Assembly: GCA_030669775.1 (NCBI GenBank)
Contig: DAOVCZ010000083.1
Location: 1-7,762, forward strand
Reading direction: 5' to 3'
DNA: 7,762 nt
Origin: Chloroflexota bacterium
GTDB lineage: Bacteria; Chloroflexota; Anaerolineae; Anaerolineales; UBA4823
Part shown: positions 1-6,796 of the stretch, piece after piece
Position numbering within the stretch: the stretch's first letter is position 1
Layout: the number at the start of each line of letters is the position of its first letter
Notes under the pieces: generated by a model
What the model was told of the DNA's origin: nothing
The model's input: only the letters and a program-made list of their open reading frames with translations
Database searches by the model: none
Translations under genes and position numbers: made by a program

Positions 1-882
1 TCCATCTTCAGTCGGATACTCTTCTCCAATTGCCTGCAGATAACGGATTACCGTAGGAGTAACGGATGCCCACGAAAGACCAGGTTTGATTTCATAACTC
101 GTCACGGGCATCATCACCCCCCAACGATAGGGTGGATGGACAACATACCCCACGGCACTATCGGTTTGAGATTCAATGATCTTGACCAAGGAATGGTTGA
201 CATTCTGGGGATTTCTCCCGCTTAGCTCGTATTGCCAGAGACTCTCGTCTCTCACACAACTCACCAGGTAGCGCTGGTTTGACCGTGCGTACAGATCCAC
301 TAAAAAGGGAAGATCGGAGTCTTCAGCCAACCGTAGGTGGTAAGGTTCATCATCTGCTTCCAGTTTTGGAATAAGCGGTTTAAACCCAACCCGTCCACCC
401 CCCAATTCCATTGCCATCTCGTAACCAAAGAGACGATAGTAGTAAGGAATGCCTGTGATCCCTTGGACGAGCTCGTTGCGTTCAGCACTCCATTGGTGGA
501 GCACCTCAAACTGAGCGCGAATTAAGCCTTTTTCTCGATAATCGGGATCCGTTCCCACCAATTCCGGGCGTCCAACCTTGAATTGAATACCAGCATAAGA
601 CCAGGTTTGCGAGATCAAGCCCAGCGTAGATACAATCCTCCCCGAATTTATATCCTCAACCAGTGTGAAATCACTTATGGAAAAGGTTGGATGGGGACGA
701 GTAACCAGATCCCGGGTCCACATGCCCACTCTTTCGTCAGGCTCTTTTGAGCCTTCGCGTTGATGGATACGGGTATTAAAGACTGAGAGGGGCTCCACAT
801 CTGCAGGATTCGCCTGGCGTAATATTAGGCCACCTCCCAAATCCTTAAGATATGGCTTCTCTTGCTGAGATCCTTTACGCAT
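1..882 (-). CDS. GNAT-family (Eis-like) N-acetyltransferase, 3' end cut by the window edge
   Basis: The reading frame is open from the ATG at 882 to base 1 without a stop, giving 294 residues; the C-terminus lies outside the window. The N-terminal half is a GNAT fold that would transfer acetyl from acetyl-CoA to an amine. The acetyl-CoA loop (motif A) is visible at about residues 109-121 (VGTDPDYREKGLI, the R-x-K-G-L part matching the family R/Q-x-x-G-x-G/A signature). It is followed by PYYYRLFGYE at 146-155, the motif B tyrosine/phenylalanine pattern of Eis-like acetyltransferases. A second domain begins near residue 175 (YHLRLAEDSDLPFL), also as in Eis-like proteins with tandem GNAT folds. 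The substrate cannot be told. The start is supported by GAGG eight bases upstream. The gene lies 74 bases downstream of the kinase on the same strand and may share its transcript. No transmembrane segment is seen. Confidence 0.85.
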   Translation of the reverse strand, partial: MRKGSQQEKPYLKDLGGGLILRQANPADVEPLSVFNTRIHQREGSKEPDERVGMWTRDLVTRPHPTFSISDFTLVEDINSGRIVSTLGLISQTWSYAGIQFKVGRPELVGTDPDYREKGLIRAQFEVLHQWSAERNELVQGITGIPYYYRLFGYEMAMELGGGRVGFKPLIPKLEADDEPYHLRLAEDSDLPFLVDLYARSNQRYLVSCVRDESLWQYELSGRNPQNVNHSLVKIIESQTDSAVGYVVHPPYRWGVMMPVTSYEIKPGLSWASVTPTVIRYLQAIGEEYPTEDG

Positions 883-890
883 AATGACAA

Positions 891-908
891 CCTCACTTAA
901 ATGTGAAA
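891..908 (-). promoter_or_regulatory. Small hairpin covering the acetyltransferase ribosome binding site
   Basis: On the minus-strand transcript, UUUCAC pairs with GUGAGG around a six-base loop (AUUUAA), with four Watson-Crick and two G-U pairs. The 3' arm contains the GAGG Shine-Dalgarno sequence of the acetyltransferase gene. It could lower or modulate translation, but so short a stem may be chance. No convincing separate promoter was found in the 74-base gap. Confidence 0.25.
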
Positions 909-956
909 GATATTTGCCATGCAGATTGTATTTTATCGCAAAGGGAATACTTCGAT

Positions 957-2552
957 TTATGTGAGCGGCAAGATGACTGTAAAAGTTGTCCCCTCATCCT
1001 TCTGGCTGCTGACAAGGAGCTGTCCCCCATGTCGAGTGACGATTTGGTGACAAACCGAAAGACCCAATCCTGTACCATGGCCAGGTTCTTTGGTCGTGTA
1101 AAAGGGTTCAAAGATACGCGAGATTTTTTCTGGAGGAATACCCTGACCACTGTCAGATACCAGAACCTGAACAGCGTCTCCAGTTTTTTGGGTTCGAATA
1201 GAGATCTTGCCTGGCCCCTGGTCGATAGCATCGATAGCATTAATCAACAAGTTAAGCCAAACACCCTGCAAGTGATCCTGACTGGCATTAACGAGTGGTA
1301 AATCCATGGCAGGGTCAAATTGCAAGGAGATCGAGCGCGAGCCCAACTCATGTCCGATCAATGCCAATGTACGCTGGATCGTCTCATTAATGTCGGTCGG
1401 AGCGAGCTCATAGCGCTCACGACGGGCGAAATCGAGTAGATCGCGAACGGCTTGGGAGGCGCGGTCGCTGGCCTGGATGATCAAACCAACCATCTCCAGC
1501 TGATCCGTATCTTGGGCAGGTAAGCTGCGTTCCAGGAGTTGGGCATTAGCCAGGATCGTAGTCAGTGGATTATTGATCTCGTGAGCAACTCCAGCTGCCA
1601 ATTGCCCGACCGCCGCCAGCTTCTCGGATTGAGCTAATGAGGCCTGCAGCTGCTGACGTTCGGTGACATCCTCCTCAAACAGGAACGCCTGCACGATCTG
1701 CCGATCATTGTCCCAAATTGGAAAGGTGCTGATCTCGAGTTCGATAGCGCTGGCCTTGGAAAACCAACGTCTCTCAATGCGCCGCGTGGTACTCCCAGTT
1801 TGGAGTGTCTCCTCGACCAGGCATCCCGGGCAAGGGGTCCCACGCTGGTAAAGTGCCGAGAAGCACTGCTTCCCAACCAGATCCTGGGGCGAACGTCCAG
1901 CGAGATCCGCCCGCTTTATATTGATGGCGATTAATTTATACCCAGGATCAACGATATAGATCGAGGTCGGACTGCTATCGAACAATGCACGCAATGTATC
2001 GCGTGAATTCAGCAGCTGCCCTTGGAAGGTTTGCATCGCCTGGATAGTTTCTTGTGCTTGGCGAGCTTGTTTGGATTTAGCCATATTGTGGGCGAGCGAC
2101 TCCCCGATGGCAGCCAGCAGATCAGAATCAAACTTCTTCTGCTCCGATTCCACCGCCATGACACCGAGAGTCTCACCGTCTGCTACTAGTGGGGTGTAGA
2201 AAATTCTGCTTCCGGGAGTTACTTGGAATATAAGCTGACTCCTGGTTTGTATCGCCTCTACTACCTCGCTACTTTCGTCCATCGAGATCACCTGGCTGGT
2301 CCATTGACCTCCTTCAGATCGCATTTTCTTGGTCAACTTATGGTCACCAGATTCGTCGCATAAAAATAAGGAAGCTGATTTGACATCCAGGATCTTTATG
2401 GTCTCTTCCAAGATCCAGGACTGCACCTCGTCAATTCCCGCATCAACAGCGGACAATTTCACAAGGAAGCGTATTCCCGCATGGTTCTTTTCCCCTTTAA
2501 TATTATGGTCTGCGACAGTATCTTGTTGAGTATGCAAAAATGTTGAGGCCAT
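957..2552 (-). CDS. Soluble sensor histidine kinase with GAF, PAS, HisKA and HATPase_c domains
   Basis: This 531-residue protein autophosphorylates on histidine and would pass the phosphate to the response regulator encoded just upstream. Domains in order: a GAF-like sensor (about 28-155), a Gln/Ala-rich helical linker (155-185), a PAS domain (about 185-298), HisKA (about 310-378) and HATPase_c (about 425-530). The H-box is VAHEINNPL with phosphoacceptor His324. The N-box is LNLLINAIDAI (Asn434/Asn438), the G1 box DSGQGI (467-472), the F-box FEPFYTTK (481-488) and the G2 box GHGTGLGL (491-498), so the catalytic core is intact. There is no transmembrane segment or signal peptide, so sensing is cytoplasmic. 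The PAS domain has Cys230 and a CPGC pair (Cys241/Cys244), which could bind metal or respond to redox state. The ATG at 2552 is the first start after an in-frame stop; its Shine-Dalgarno is weak. It begins 37 bases after the regulator gene ends. The ligand is unknown. Confidence 0.93.
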   Translation of the reverse strand: MASTFLHTQQDTVADHNIKGEKNHAGIRFLVKLSAVDAGIDEVQSWILEETIKILDVKSASLFLCDESGDHKLTKKMRSEGGQWTSQVISMDESSEVVEAIQTRSQLIFQVTPGSRIFYTPLVADGETLGVMAVESEQKKFDSDLLAAIGESLAHNMAKSKQARQAQETIQAMQTFQGQLLNSRDTLRALFDSSPTSIYIVDPGYKLIAINIKRADLAGRSPQDLVGKQCFSALYQRGTPCPGCLVEETLQTGSTTRRIERRWFSKASAIELEISTFPIWDNDRQIVQAFLFEEDVTERQQLQASLAQSEKLAAVGQLAAGVAHEINNPLTTILANAQLLERSLPAQDTDQLEMVGLIIQASDRASQAVRDLLDFARRERYELAPTDINETIQRTLALIGHELGSRSISLQFDPAMDLPLVNASQDHLQGVWLNLLINAIDAIDQGPGKISIRTQKTGDAVQVLVSDSGQGIPPEKISRIFEPFYTTKEPGHGTGLGLSVCHQIVTRHGGQLLVSSQKDEGTTFTVILPLT

Positions 2553-2589
2553 AGAATTATTTTAAGTTCCCTGAAAGAACCTTTACAGA

Positions 2590-3393
2590 TCACACAGCTG
2601 AAGTTTTGTTATCGACCGTGTAGCCGTAGCCAGGTACGGTGCGGATAAATTCTGGAGAGCGCGGATCTGTTTCAATCCTGTCCCGCAAGTTCTTGATATG
2701 GACACGTACCAGATCCGGGCTACCTGTGTCTACCGGATAATCCCATACTTCATCCAAGAGACAGGTTGGAGAAAAAACCCGATCAGGGTAGCTCATCATA
2801 TGGCGAATTAGATCGTATTGAATAGGCGTTAAGCGCACCTTACCGTGTTCAGGTGTATGCAGTTCAAAAGATTGGGTATCGAGAACAAAATCCCCAACGA
2901 CCAGGGTGTAATTGGCAACAGGTGAATTCTTTTGTGATTGAAGTTCTTGCAACACTTTACGGGCAGTAGGTGAAATCGGATTTTCAGTTGGCGTTGAACT
3001 TTGGGAAGTGTTACGTTGGCTCGTTCGCCTGAGGATAGCACGTACCCGCAGGAGCAGTTCGTCAATATTAAATGGCTTGGTGAGGTAATCATCAGCTCCT
3101 GCCAGGAAACCATTGACCTTATCTTCGTCTCTGATCTTGGCCGTCAGGAATAAAATCGGTGTCTCGGAGAGCTGTGAATCAGCGCGCAGTGCCCGGCAGA
3201 CCTCATAGCCGTCCATACCGGGCATGATTACGTCCAGGATGACCAGATCAGGCGAACGTTTACGGGCTAACTTGAGACCATCTACACCATTATCTGCTAA
3301 GCTGATCTGATATTCATCATTATTCAGACTGCGTTCAACAGTCCGTGAGACAAGATCGTCATCTTCAATGATCAAGATATGGGCTGTGCTCAT
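2590..3393 (-). CDS. OmpR/PhoB-family response regulator
   Basis: This 267-residue DNA-binding regulator is phosphorylated by its partner kinase. The receiver domain occupies about residues 4-122: the acidic pocket is Asp11/Asp12, the phosphoacceptor Asp54 (LVILDVIMPGMDGYE), the switch Thr84 (FLTAK) and the conserved Lys106 (LTKPF). A polar Ser/Thr/Gln-rich linker (about 123-162) is longer than usual for the family. A C-terminal winged-helix domain follows (about 163-262), with LTPIQYDLIRHMM, the recognition-helix region VRVHIKNLRDRIE and the terminal hairpin IRTVPGYGYTV typical of PhoB-like proteins. The frame stays open upstream to 3459, but the ATG at 3393 is chosen because AGGGAA lies about four bases before it and the receiver domain starts immediately after it. 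It is the first gene of a minus-strand unit with the kinase and faces away from the DUF3105 gene. Target genes cannot be told. Confidence 0.94.
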   Translation of the reverse strand: MSTAHILIIEDDDLVSRTVERSLNNDEYQISLADNGVDGLKLARKRSPDLVILDVIMPGMDGYEVCRALRADSQLSETPILFLTAKIRDEDKVNGFLAGADDYLTKPFNIDELLLRVRAILRRTSQRNTSQSSTPTENPISPTARKVLQELQSQKNSPVANYTLVVGDFVLDTQSFELHTPEHGKVRLTPIQYDLIRHMMSYPDRVFSPTCLLDEVWDYPVDTGSPDLVRVHIKNLRDRIETDPRSPEFIRTVPGYGYTVDNKTSAV

Positions 3394-3506
3394 ACTATTC
3401 CCTGATATATGCGTGCTTTCCCCTACCCAACGAGAATGCCACCGCCGGGATTCTATCATGTGGAGTTGAAAATTTACCTGACCCCCTTAAAAGGTGACCA
3501 GACAAT

Positions 3507-3535
3507 CTTGTAAGGTCAAAAATTGGGTAATTCAA
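3507..3535 (-). promoter_or_regulatory. Candidate sigma-70-type promoter for the response regulator and kinase genes
   Basis: On the minus strand, TTGAAT (3535-3530) and TACAAG (3512-3507) are 17 bases apart and each matches the consensus hexamer at four of six positions. This would give a leader of about 100 bases before the ATG at 3393. An alternative pair is TTGATT (3590-3585) and TATACC (3568-3563) with 16-base spacing. Neither is strong, and the region is AT-rich, so chance matches are likely. Confidence 0.25.
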
Positions 3536-3624
3536 GCAACTAGCAAGAAATACCAGATTTTCGGTATAAATTTGGATGATATTCAATCAATAGAGTTTTA
3601 TTAATCAATCTATAACGACCGTAA

Positions 3625-3654
3625 TTGTCCATTAATGGTAATATTACTCATATT
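3625..3654 (+). promoter_or_regulatory. Candidate promoter for the DUF3105 gene
   Basis: TTGTCC (3625-3630) and CATATT (3649-3654) are 18 bases apart, each matching consensus at four of six positions. Transcription would start near 3661, about 24 bases before the ATG at 3685. Two abutting palindromes fill the spacer, so a repressor or activator could act here. The match is modest and unproven. Confidence 0.28.
3629..3647. repeat. Two abutting 10-base palindromes, possible operator
   Basis: CCATTAATGG (3629-3638) and GTAATATTAC (3638-3647) are each perfect palindromes and share the central G. They lie between the candidate -35 and -10 of the DUF3105 gene, a position where dimeric regulators often bind. 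Palindromes are easy to find by chance in AT-rich DNA, so this is tentative. Confidence 0.3.
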
Positions 3655-3684
3655 ATTTTCCGAAAGATTTTATCTGAGGGATTC

Positions 3685-4269
3685 ATGAAATCAAAACGCA
3701 AAGCTCAACAGGAAAAACGCAGAAAACATAAACAATATTCGCGTTTAATATGGGGATCAGTTGCAGTGGTAGCGGTTGGAGTTTTGGGCAACGCATTATG
3801 GGTCACCTTTCTTCCTACCTACGGAGAATCGATCCCTGTCATGGCGGACACCAATCATGCTATCGAAAGCGAGGATCCTGGACCATATAATAGCAACCCC
3901 CCGACCTCTGGGCCTCACTATGCCAATGAATTTGAAGCCGGATTCTACGAAGAGACAGATATCGCCAGTTTGCCAGATTATCCTGAGGGCTATCTGGTTC
4001 ACAACCTCGAACACGGATACGTAATTTTCTGGTACAACTGCAACCTGCTTGACGATAATAACTGCTCAGTGTTGAAAACACAAATTCAATCCGTCATGAA
4101 TGCATTTAATAGTGCAAAACTGATCTCTTTTCCCTGGGAATCTCTGAATGTCCCTGTGGCAATGACCTCTTGGGGACGGCTGCAAGAATTCGAAGTGTTC
4201 AAGGAAGATCTGGCAGCAACATTTGTCGTTCGCAACCGTAACAGGGCTCCCGAACCAAACGCTCCGTAG
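3685..4269 (+). CDS. Membrane-anchored DUF3105 domain protein
   Basis: This 194-residue protein is of unknown function. It has a very basic N-terminus (about ten Lys/Arg in the first 20 residues), one transmembrane segment (about 21-42), then an extracytoplasmic domain, so topology should be N-in/C-out. The domain shows the DUF3105 signatures: PYNSNPPTSGPHY (67-79) and LVHNLEHGYVIFWYNC (104-119). Conserved candidates for metal or ligand binding are His78, His106 and His110; Cys119 and Cys127 could form a disulfide or bind a ligand. The frame extends upstream to 3625, but the ATG at 3685 is preferred because GAGGG lies five bases before it and the basic-plus-membrane start follows directly. 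The gene is divergent from the two-component pair and convergent with the iron operon; neither arrangement proves a link. It stands alone as a transcription unit. Confident in the family, not in any role. Confidence 0.85.
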   Translation: MKSKRKAQQEKRRKHKQYSRLIWGSVAVVAVGVLGNALWVTFLPTYGESIPVMADTNHAIESEDPGPYNSNPPTSGPHYANEFEAGFYEETDIASLPDYPEGYLVHNLEHGYVIFWYNCNLLDDNNCSVLKTQIQSVMNAFNSAKLISFPWESLNVPVAMTSWGRLQEFEVFKEDLAATFVVRNRNRAPEPNAP

Positions 4270-4308
4270 GCAGCGAAAACAGTTAACCAGACAGGAATCT
4301 AATACCCT

Positions 4309-4324
4309 TATCCCCCAAAGGATA
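4309..4324. terminator. Weak hairpin between convergent DUF3105 and feoA genes
   Basis: TATCC (4309-4313) and GGATA (4320-4324) can pair around a six-base loop in the 72-base gap between two convergent genes, where a bidirectional terminator is expected. The stem is only five base pairs and no clear T tract follows on either strand, so its function as a terminator is doubtful. Confidence 0.2.
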
Positions 4325-4341
4325 CGACTTAATGCAACGGA

Positions 4342-4818
4342 TCAACCTGCAGCATTGCTATTTTGATCATCAGGTGACAATTGAACGAGGATCCCCTTTG
4401 CCAGGTCACTTTCTAAAGCAAGTTCAATATGATCCACCCTCACGATTGTGACCGGCGAATGCTGTACGACCTGTACAGAGTAATTCAATACCAAACCGTA
4501 TGCCTGCAGGTATGCTCTCCTGTCCGGCGGAAATCCAGCTGAAAAACCGACCACTTCTGCTCTACAACCAGGCGGCACGTCAGCCAAGGTCGTCCTATCC
4601 ATGCGATCTTGAGTGGAGCCTGAGGAAGATCTAAGTGTGGAAAAGAAACGTGCCAACCGGACTATTTTAGAGCGACCTGGGTCTACAGTCTGATACCCAC
4701 AGGCTGGGCAGCAAACCAAGTTACATCCTGAATGCATGGGACATGCCTGACAAGCAAGATGCTGATCAGGATCAAATCGCTGCCCACACATCGAACACTG
4801 GATATCTCGCAGGCTCAT
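4342..4818 (-). CDS. feoA: FeoA-domain protein with an eight-cysteine N-terminal domain
   Basis: This 158-residue cytoplasmic partner of FeoB is expected to support ferrous iron uptake. The C-terminal part (about 76-148) is an SH3-like FeoA domain: LADVPPGCRAEVVGF opens it and the pattern up to about KGILVQL at 141-147 closes it. The N-terminal part is cysteine-rich with C8-x2-C11, C23-x2-C26, C32, C36, C37 and C40, plus His20 and His29, resembling a zinc ribbon or possibly an iron-sulfur site. A linker (about 50-75) joins them. Free-standing FeoA is usually about 75-85 residues, so this is about twice that length. The ATG at 4818 overlaps the feoB stop (ATGA), which implies translational coupling; the frame continues upstream inside feoB, but a longer protein is unlikely. 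FeoA last, after feoB, reverses the familiar feoA-feoB order. No separate FeoC gene is present. Confidence 0.88.
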   Translation of the reverse strand: MSLRDIQCSMCGQRFDPDQHLACQACPMHSGCNLVCCPACGYQTVDPGRSKIVRLARFFSTLRSSSGSTQDRMDRTTLADVPPGCRAEVVGFSAGFPPDRRAYLQAYGLVLNYSVQVVQHSPVTIVRVDHIELALESDLAKGILVQLSPDDQNSNAAG

Positions 4819-6794
4819 ACACCCCACCCAACAAACGACAACATCCGATTCAACAACCCCCCAACTAAAAATGCCAATGGGATGATCATGAATACCATAC
4901 CCAGCGCAGTTTTCCAACCACGCTCCTTTGCAATCATTAACACACTGGCTATACAGGGGATAAACAAAGTTATCGTCACCATGGCGACCACTACCTGCAT
5001 TGGGGAAAGCAATCCCTGAGATTGCATGACAAACAGACCGGTAGCCCCAAAATCACGGCGCAGAAAGCCAACCAGAAATGCCGCACTTGCCTCTGGCGGC
5101 AATCCTAACCAGCCAGCAACCAAAGGTTCTCCAACTCGAATAATCTGATTGAGTATACCTGTTCGATCCAGTAGGAATAAAAGTGCGGTACCGATCAAGA
5201 ATAGAGGCACCACTTCCTTTAGATACCATTCGATCCGAGATACAGTTTTGACGATCACATTTGACAAAACCGGCCAGCGCATTGGGGGTAGCTCAACCAG
5301 CAATTGAGTGCGTTCACCTGGCAAGAGGTGCGCCGCCAACCAGCCGATGGTAAGTAAGACTAAAGCCACTACCCCACTCCAGATCAGCATGGCAGTGAAA
5401 GAAACACCGGCCAGTATACCCATGATAACACCTAACTGCGCCGAACAGGGTACAGCCAATGCCAGAAGCAAGATCACCAACAAACGCTCGCGTTTCGTTT
5501 CCAGGACTCGAGTAGTCAGGGTAGCCATGGTCACGCAACCTAACCCGAGAACCATGGGAAGCACCGCCTTACCGTTTAATCCAATCCGTTGGAACAAACG
5601 ATTACTTAAAGCGACCAACCTGGGCAGGTACCCGGAATCCTCTAAAACCCCGAAAGCCAGAAAGAAGGTTGTCACGATGGGAAAGATCAACGCCAGAGCA
5701 TAAGTCATCCCCATCGTCCAGAGACCATATTCACCCACCAGTAGATCAATTACGAAAGGCAGCGGTACCAGGCGATTCACCCAAGCCACCACCCATGGAT
5801 TGATAACCTGACCGAAGAGGTGCTCCTCCAACAATCCGACCAGAACCCCTGCTCCAAACACCCCCACAAACCAATAGAGGCCATATAATACACCAACCAG
5901 AATCGCCCAGCCCCAGATGGGGTGGGTGGTCAGGCGGCCGATTGTTGTGGATATTCCTTGCCAACCTCCTCCAGTCTCCTGAACAACCGCAGATACAACC
6001 CCCTCGACGTACTCCAGGCGTGTTCTTTGAATGACAATCGAGAGCGGCTCGACAAATGAAAGTTGTAATGTTTGACGCTGAGCTATTAATTCTTGGCAGG
6101 AATTCTCATCTATGTGTTCACGAAACCATTTTTCCGTAACCGGGTCACCGCTCAACCAGAGCAATGCCAACGATCGATGTGCTATTAGAGCCTGTGTCTT
6201 TGAAATACAAGTACATACATTGGCAACCGCGGTTTCGATCTCAACCGGATATGTCAAACGGAAATTGGGAGTCTGACTGTCTTCGAGAGCAGCCGTTAAT
6301 TCACTGAGCCCCTGGCCACGAGTGGCAGTGGTTGGGATTACGGGGATAGACAAGTATTCCCTCAACAGGGAATGATTCAGGCTGACGCCCCGCGAATTAG
6401 CCTCATCCATCATATTCAAGGCTAAGACCAACGGTACACCCATCTCGGCCAGTTGCACTGTGAGGGTTAATGTGTGGCGCAGGTTCTTGGCATCGCCAAC
6501 CTGCAAAATCGCTTTGAGAGGTTCATATAACAGCACTCGTCCAGTTATTTGTTCGTCCTCTGAATGAGGGGGGAAAGCAATCACGCCTGGCGTGTCCACC
6601 AGGGTGACTTCAGGTAGACTCCTTAAACTGCCGCGCGTTAATTCTACAGTTGTGCCGGGATAATTGGCCACAATCACGCGCTGTCCAGTCAGTTTTTGGA
6701 ATAAGACTGATTTCCCAACGTTTGGATGACCAACCAGGGCAATGCTCCCATCTCTATTCCCATATTTAACTGGAATCGTCGTATGGCATTGCAC
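4815..6794 (-). CDS. feoB: Ferrous iron transport protein B (FeoB), GTP-dependent membrane transporter
   Basis: This 659-residue inner-membrane protein imports Fe(II), with an N-terminal G-protein domain. GTPase motifs: G1 GHPNVGKS (22-29), G2 PGTT (46-49, Thr49), G3 DTPG (67-70), G4 NMMD (127-130) and G5 near TTATRGQG (155-162). A helical region (about 180-280) leads into two Gate/nucleoside-recognition-type membrane modules, with hydrophobic segments from about 291 to 650. Conserved pore-region cysteines are at GLGC420, AVPC450 and FIPC614. The residues after Cys420 are VTM where NVP is usual, and GFLRRDFGATGLF (576-588) replaces the commoner G-F-x-x-K-E-x-x-V form, so this belongs to a variant FeoB group. 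Start: GTG at 6794, two bases after the fur stop, with GGAG about 11 bases upstream; no better in-frame start precedes the P-loop. It overlaps feoA by four bases. Iron control through the fur operator is likely. Confidence 0.96.
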   Translation of the reverse strand: MQCHTTIPVKYGNRDGSIALVGHPNVGKSVLFQKLTGQRVIVANYPGTTVELTRGSLRSLPEVTLVDTPGVIAFPPHSEDEQITGRVLLYEPLKAILQVGDAKNLRHTLTLTVQLAEMGVPLVLALNMMDEANSRGVSLNHSLLREYLSIPVIPTTATRGQGLSELTAALEDSQTPNFRLTYPVEIETAVANVCTCISKTQALIAHRSLALLWLSGDPVTEKWFREHIDENSCQELIAQRQTLQLSFVEPLSIVIQRTRLEYVEGVVSAVVQETGGGWQGISTTIGRLTTHPIWGWAILVGVLYGLYWFVGVFGAGVLVGLLEEHLFGQVINPWVVAWVNRLVPLPFVIDLLVGEYGLWTMGMTYALALIFPIVTTFFLAFGVLEDSGYLPRLVALSNRLFQRIGLNGKAVLPMVLGLGCVTMATLTTRVLETKRERLLVILLLALAVPCSAQLGVIMGILAGVSFTAMLIWSGVVALVLLTIGWLAAHLLPGERTQLLVELPPMRWPVLSNVIVKTVSRIEWYLKEVVPLFLIGTALLFLLDRTGILNQIIRVGEPLVAGWLGLPPEASAAFLVGFLRRDFGATGLFVMQSQGLLSPMQVVVAMVTITLFIPCIASVLMIAKERGWKTALGMVFMIIPLAFLVGGLLNRMLSFVGWGV

Positions 6795-6796
6795 GC

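Larger units (their letters stand above)
3394..3684. other. AT-rich divergent intergenic region
   Basis: These 291 bases separate the start of the response-regulator gene (minus) from the start of the DUF3105 gene (plus), so promoters in both directions are expected. No coding frame with a credible product is seen. The part from about 3520 to 3670 is clearly more AT-rich than the genes. It contains candidate promoters, abutting palindromes (3629-3647) and an AAGGT direct repeat (3491-3516). Confidence 0.6.

Noticed and set aside
1223..1240. Perfect tandem repeat of a nine-base unit (CGATAGCAT twice)
   Set aside because: It encodes the NAIDAID stretch of the kinase N-box, a common pattern in this domain, so protein constraint explains it.
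903..1301. Plus-strand open frame of 132 codons antisense to the kinase gene
   Set aside because: It lies wholly opposite the conserved HATPase_c coding region, has no recognisable domain and no good ribosome binding site, and is explained as a shadow frame.
3394..3459. Upstream extension of the response regulator by 22 residues
   Set aside because: The receiver domain starts right after the ATG at 3393, which has a well-placed AGGGAA; the extension is unlike the family.
3625..3684. Upstream extension of the DUF3105 protein by 20 residues
   Set aside because: GAGGG sits five bases before the ATG at 3685, and a basic N-terminus followed by a membrane segment is a complete start; the extension would also overlap the candidate promoter.
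4819..4917. Upstream extension of the FeoA protein into feoB by 33 residues
   Set aside because: The ATGA overlap at 4815-4818 is a standard coupled start, and the extra residues are an out-of-frame reading of FeoB membrane segments.
4732..5019. Plus-strand frame of 95 codons across the feoB/feoA junction
   Set aside because: It is antisense to two well-supported overlapping genes and shows no family features.
5308..5703. Plus-strand open frame of 131 codons antisense to feoB
   Set aside because: The minus strand here encodes conserved FeoB membrane segments; the plus-strand product is Lys/Arg/Pro-rich with no domain, typical of a shadow frame.
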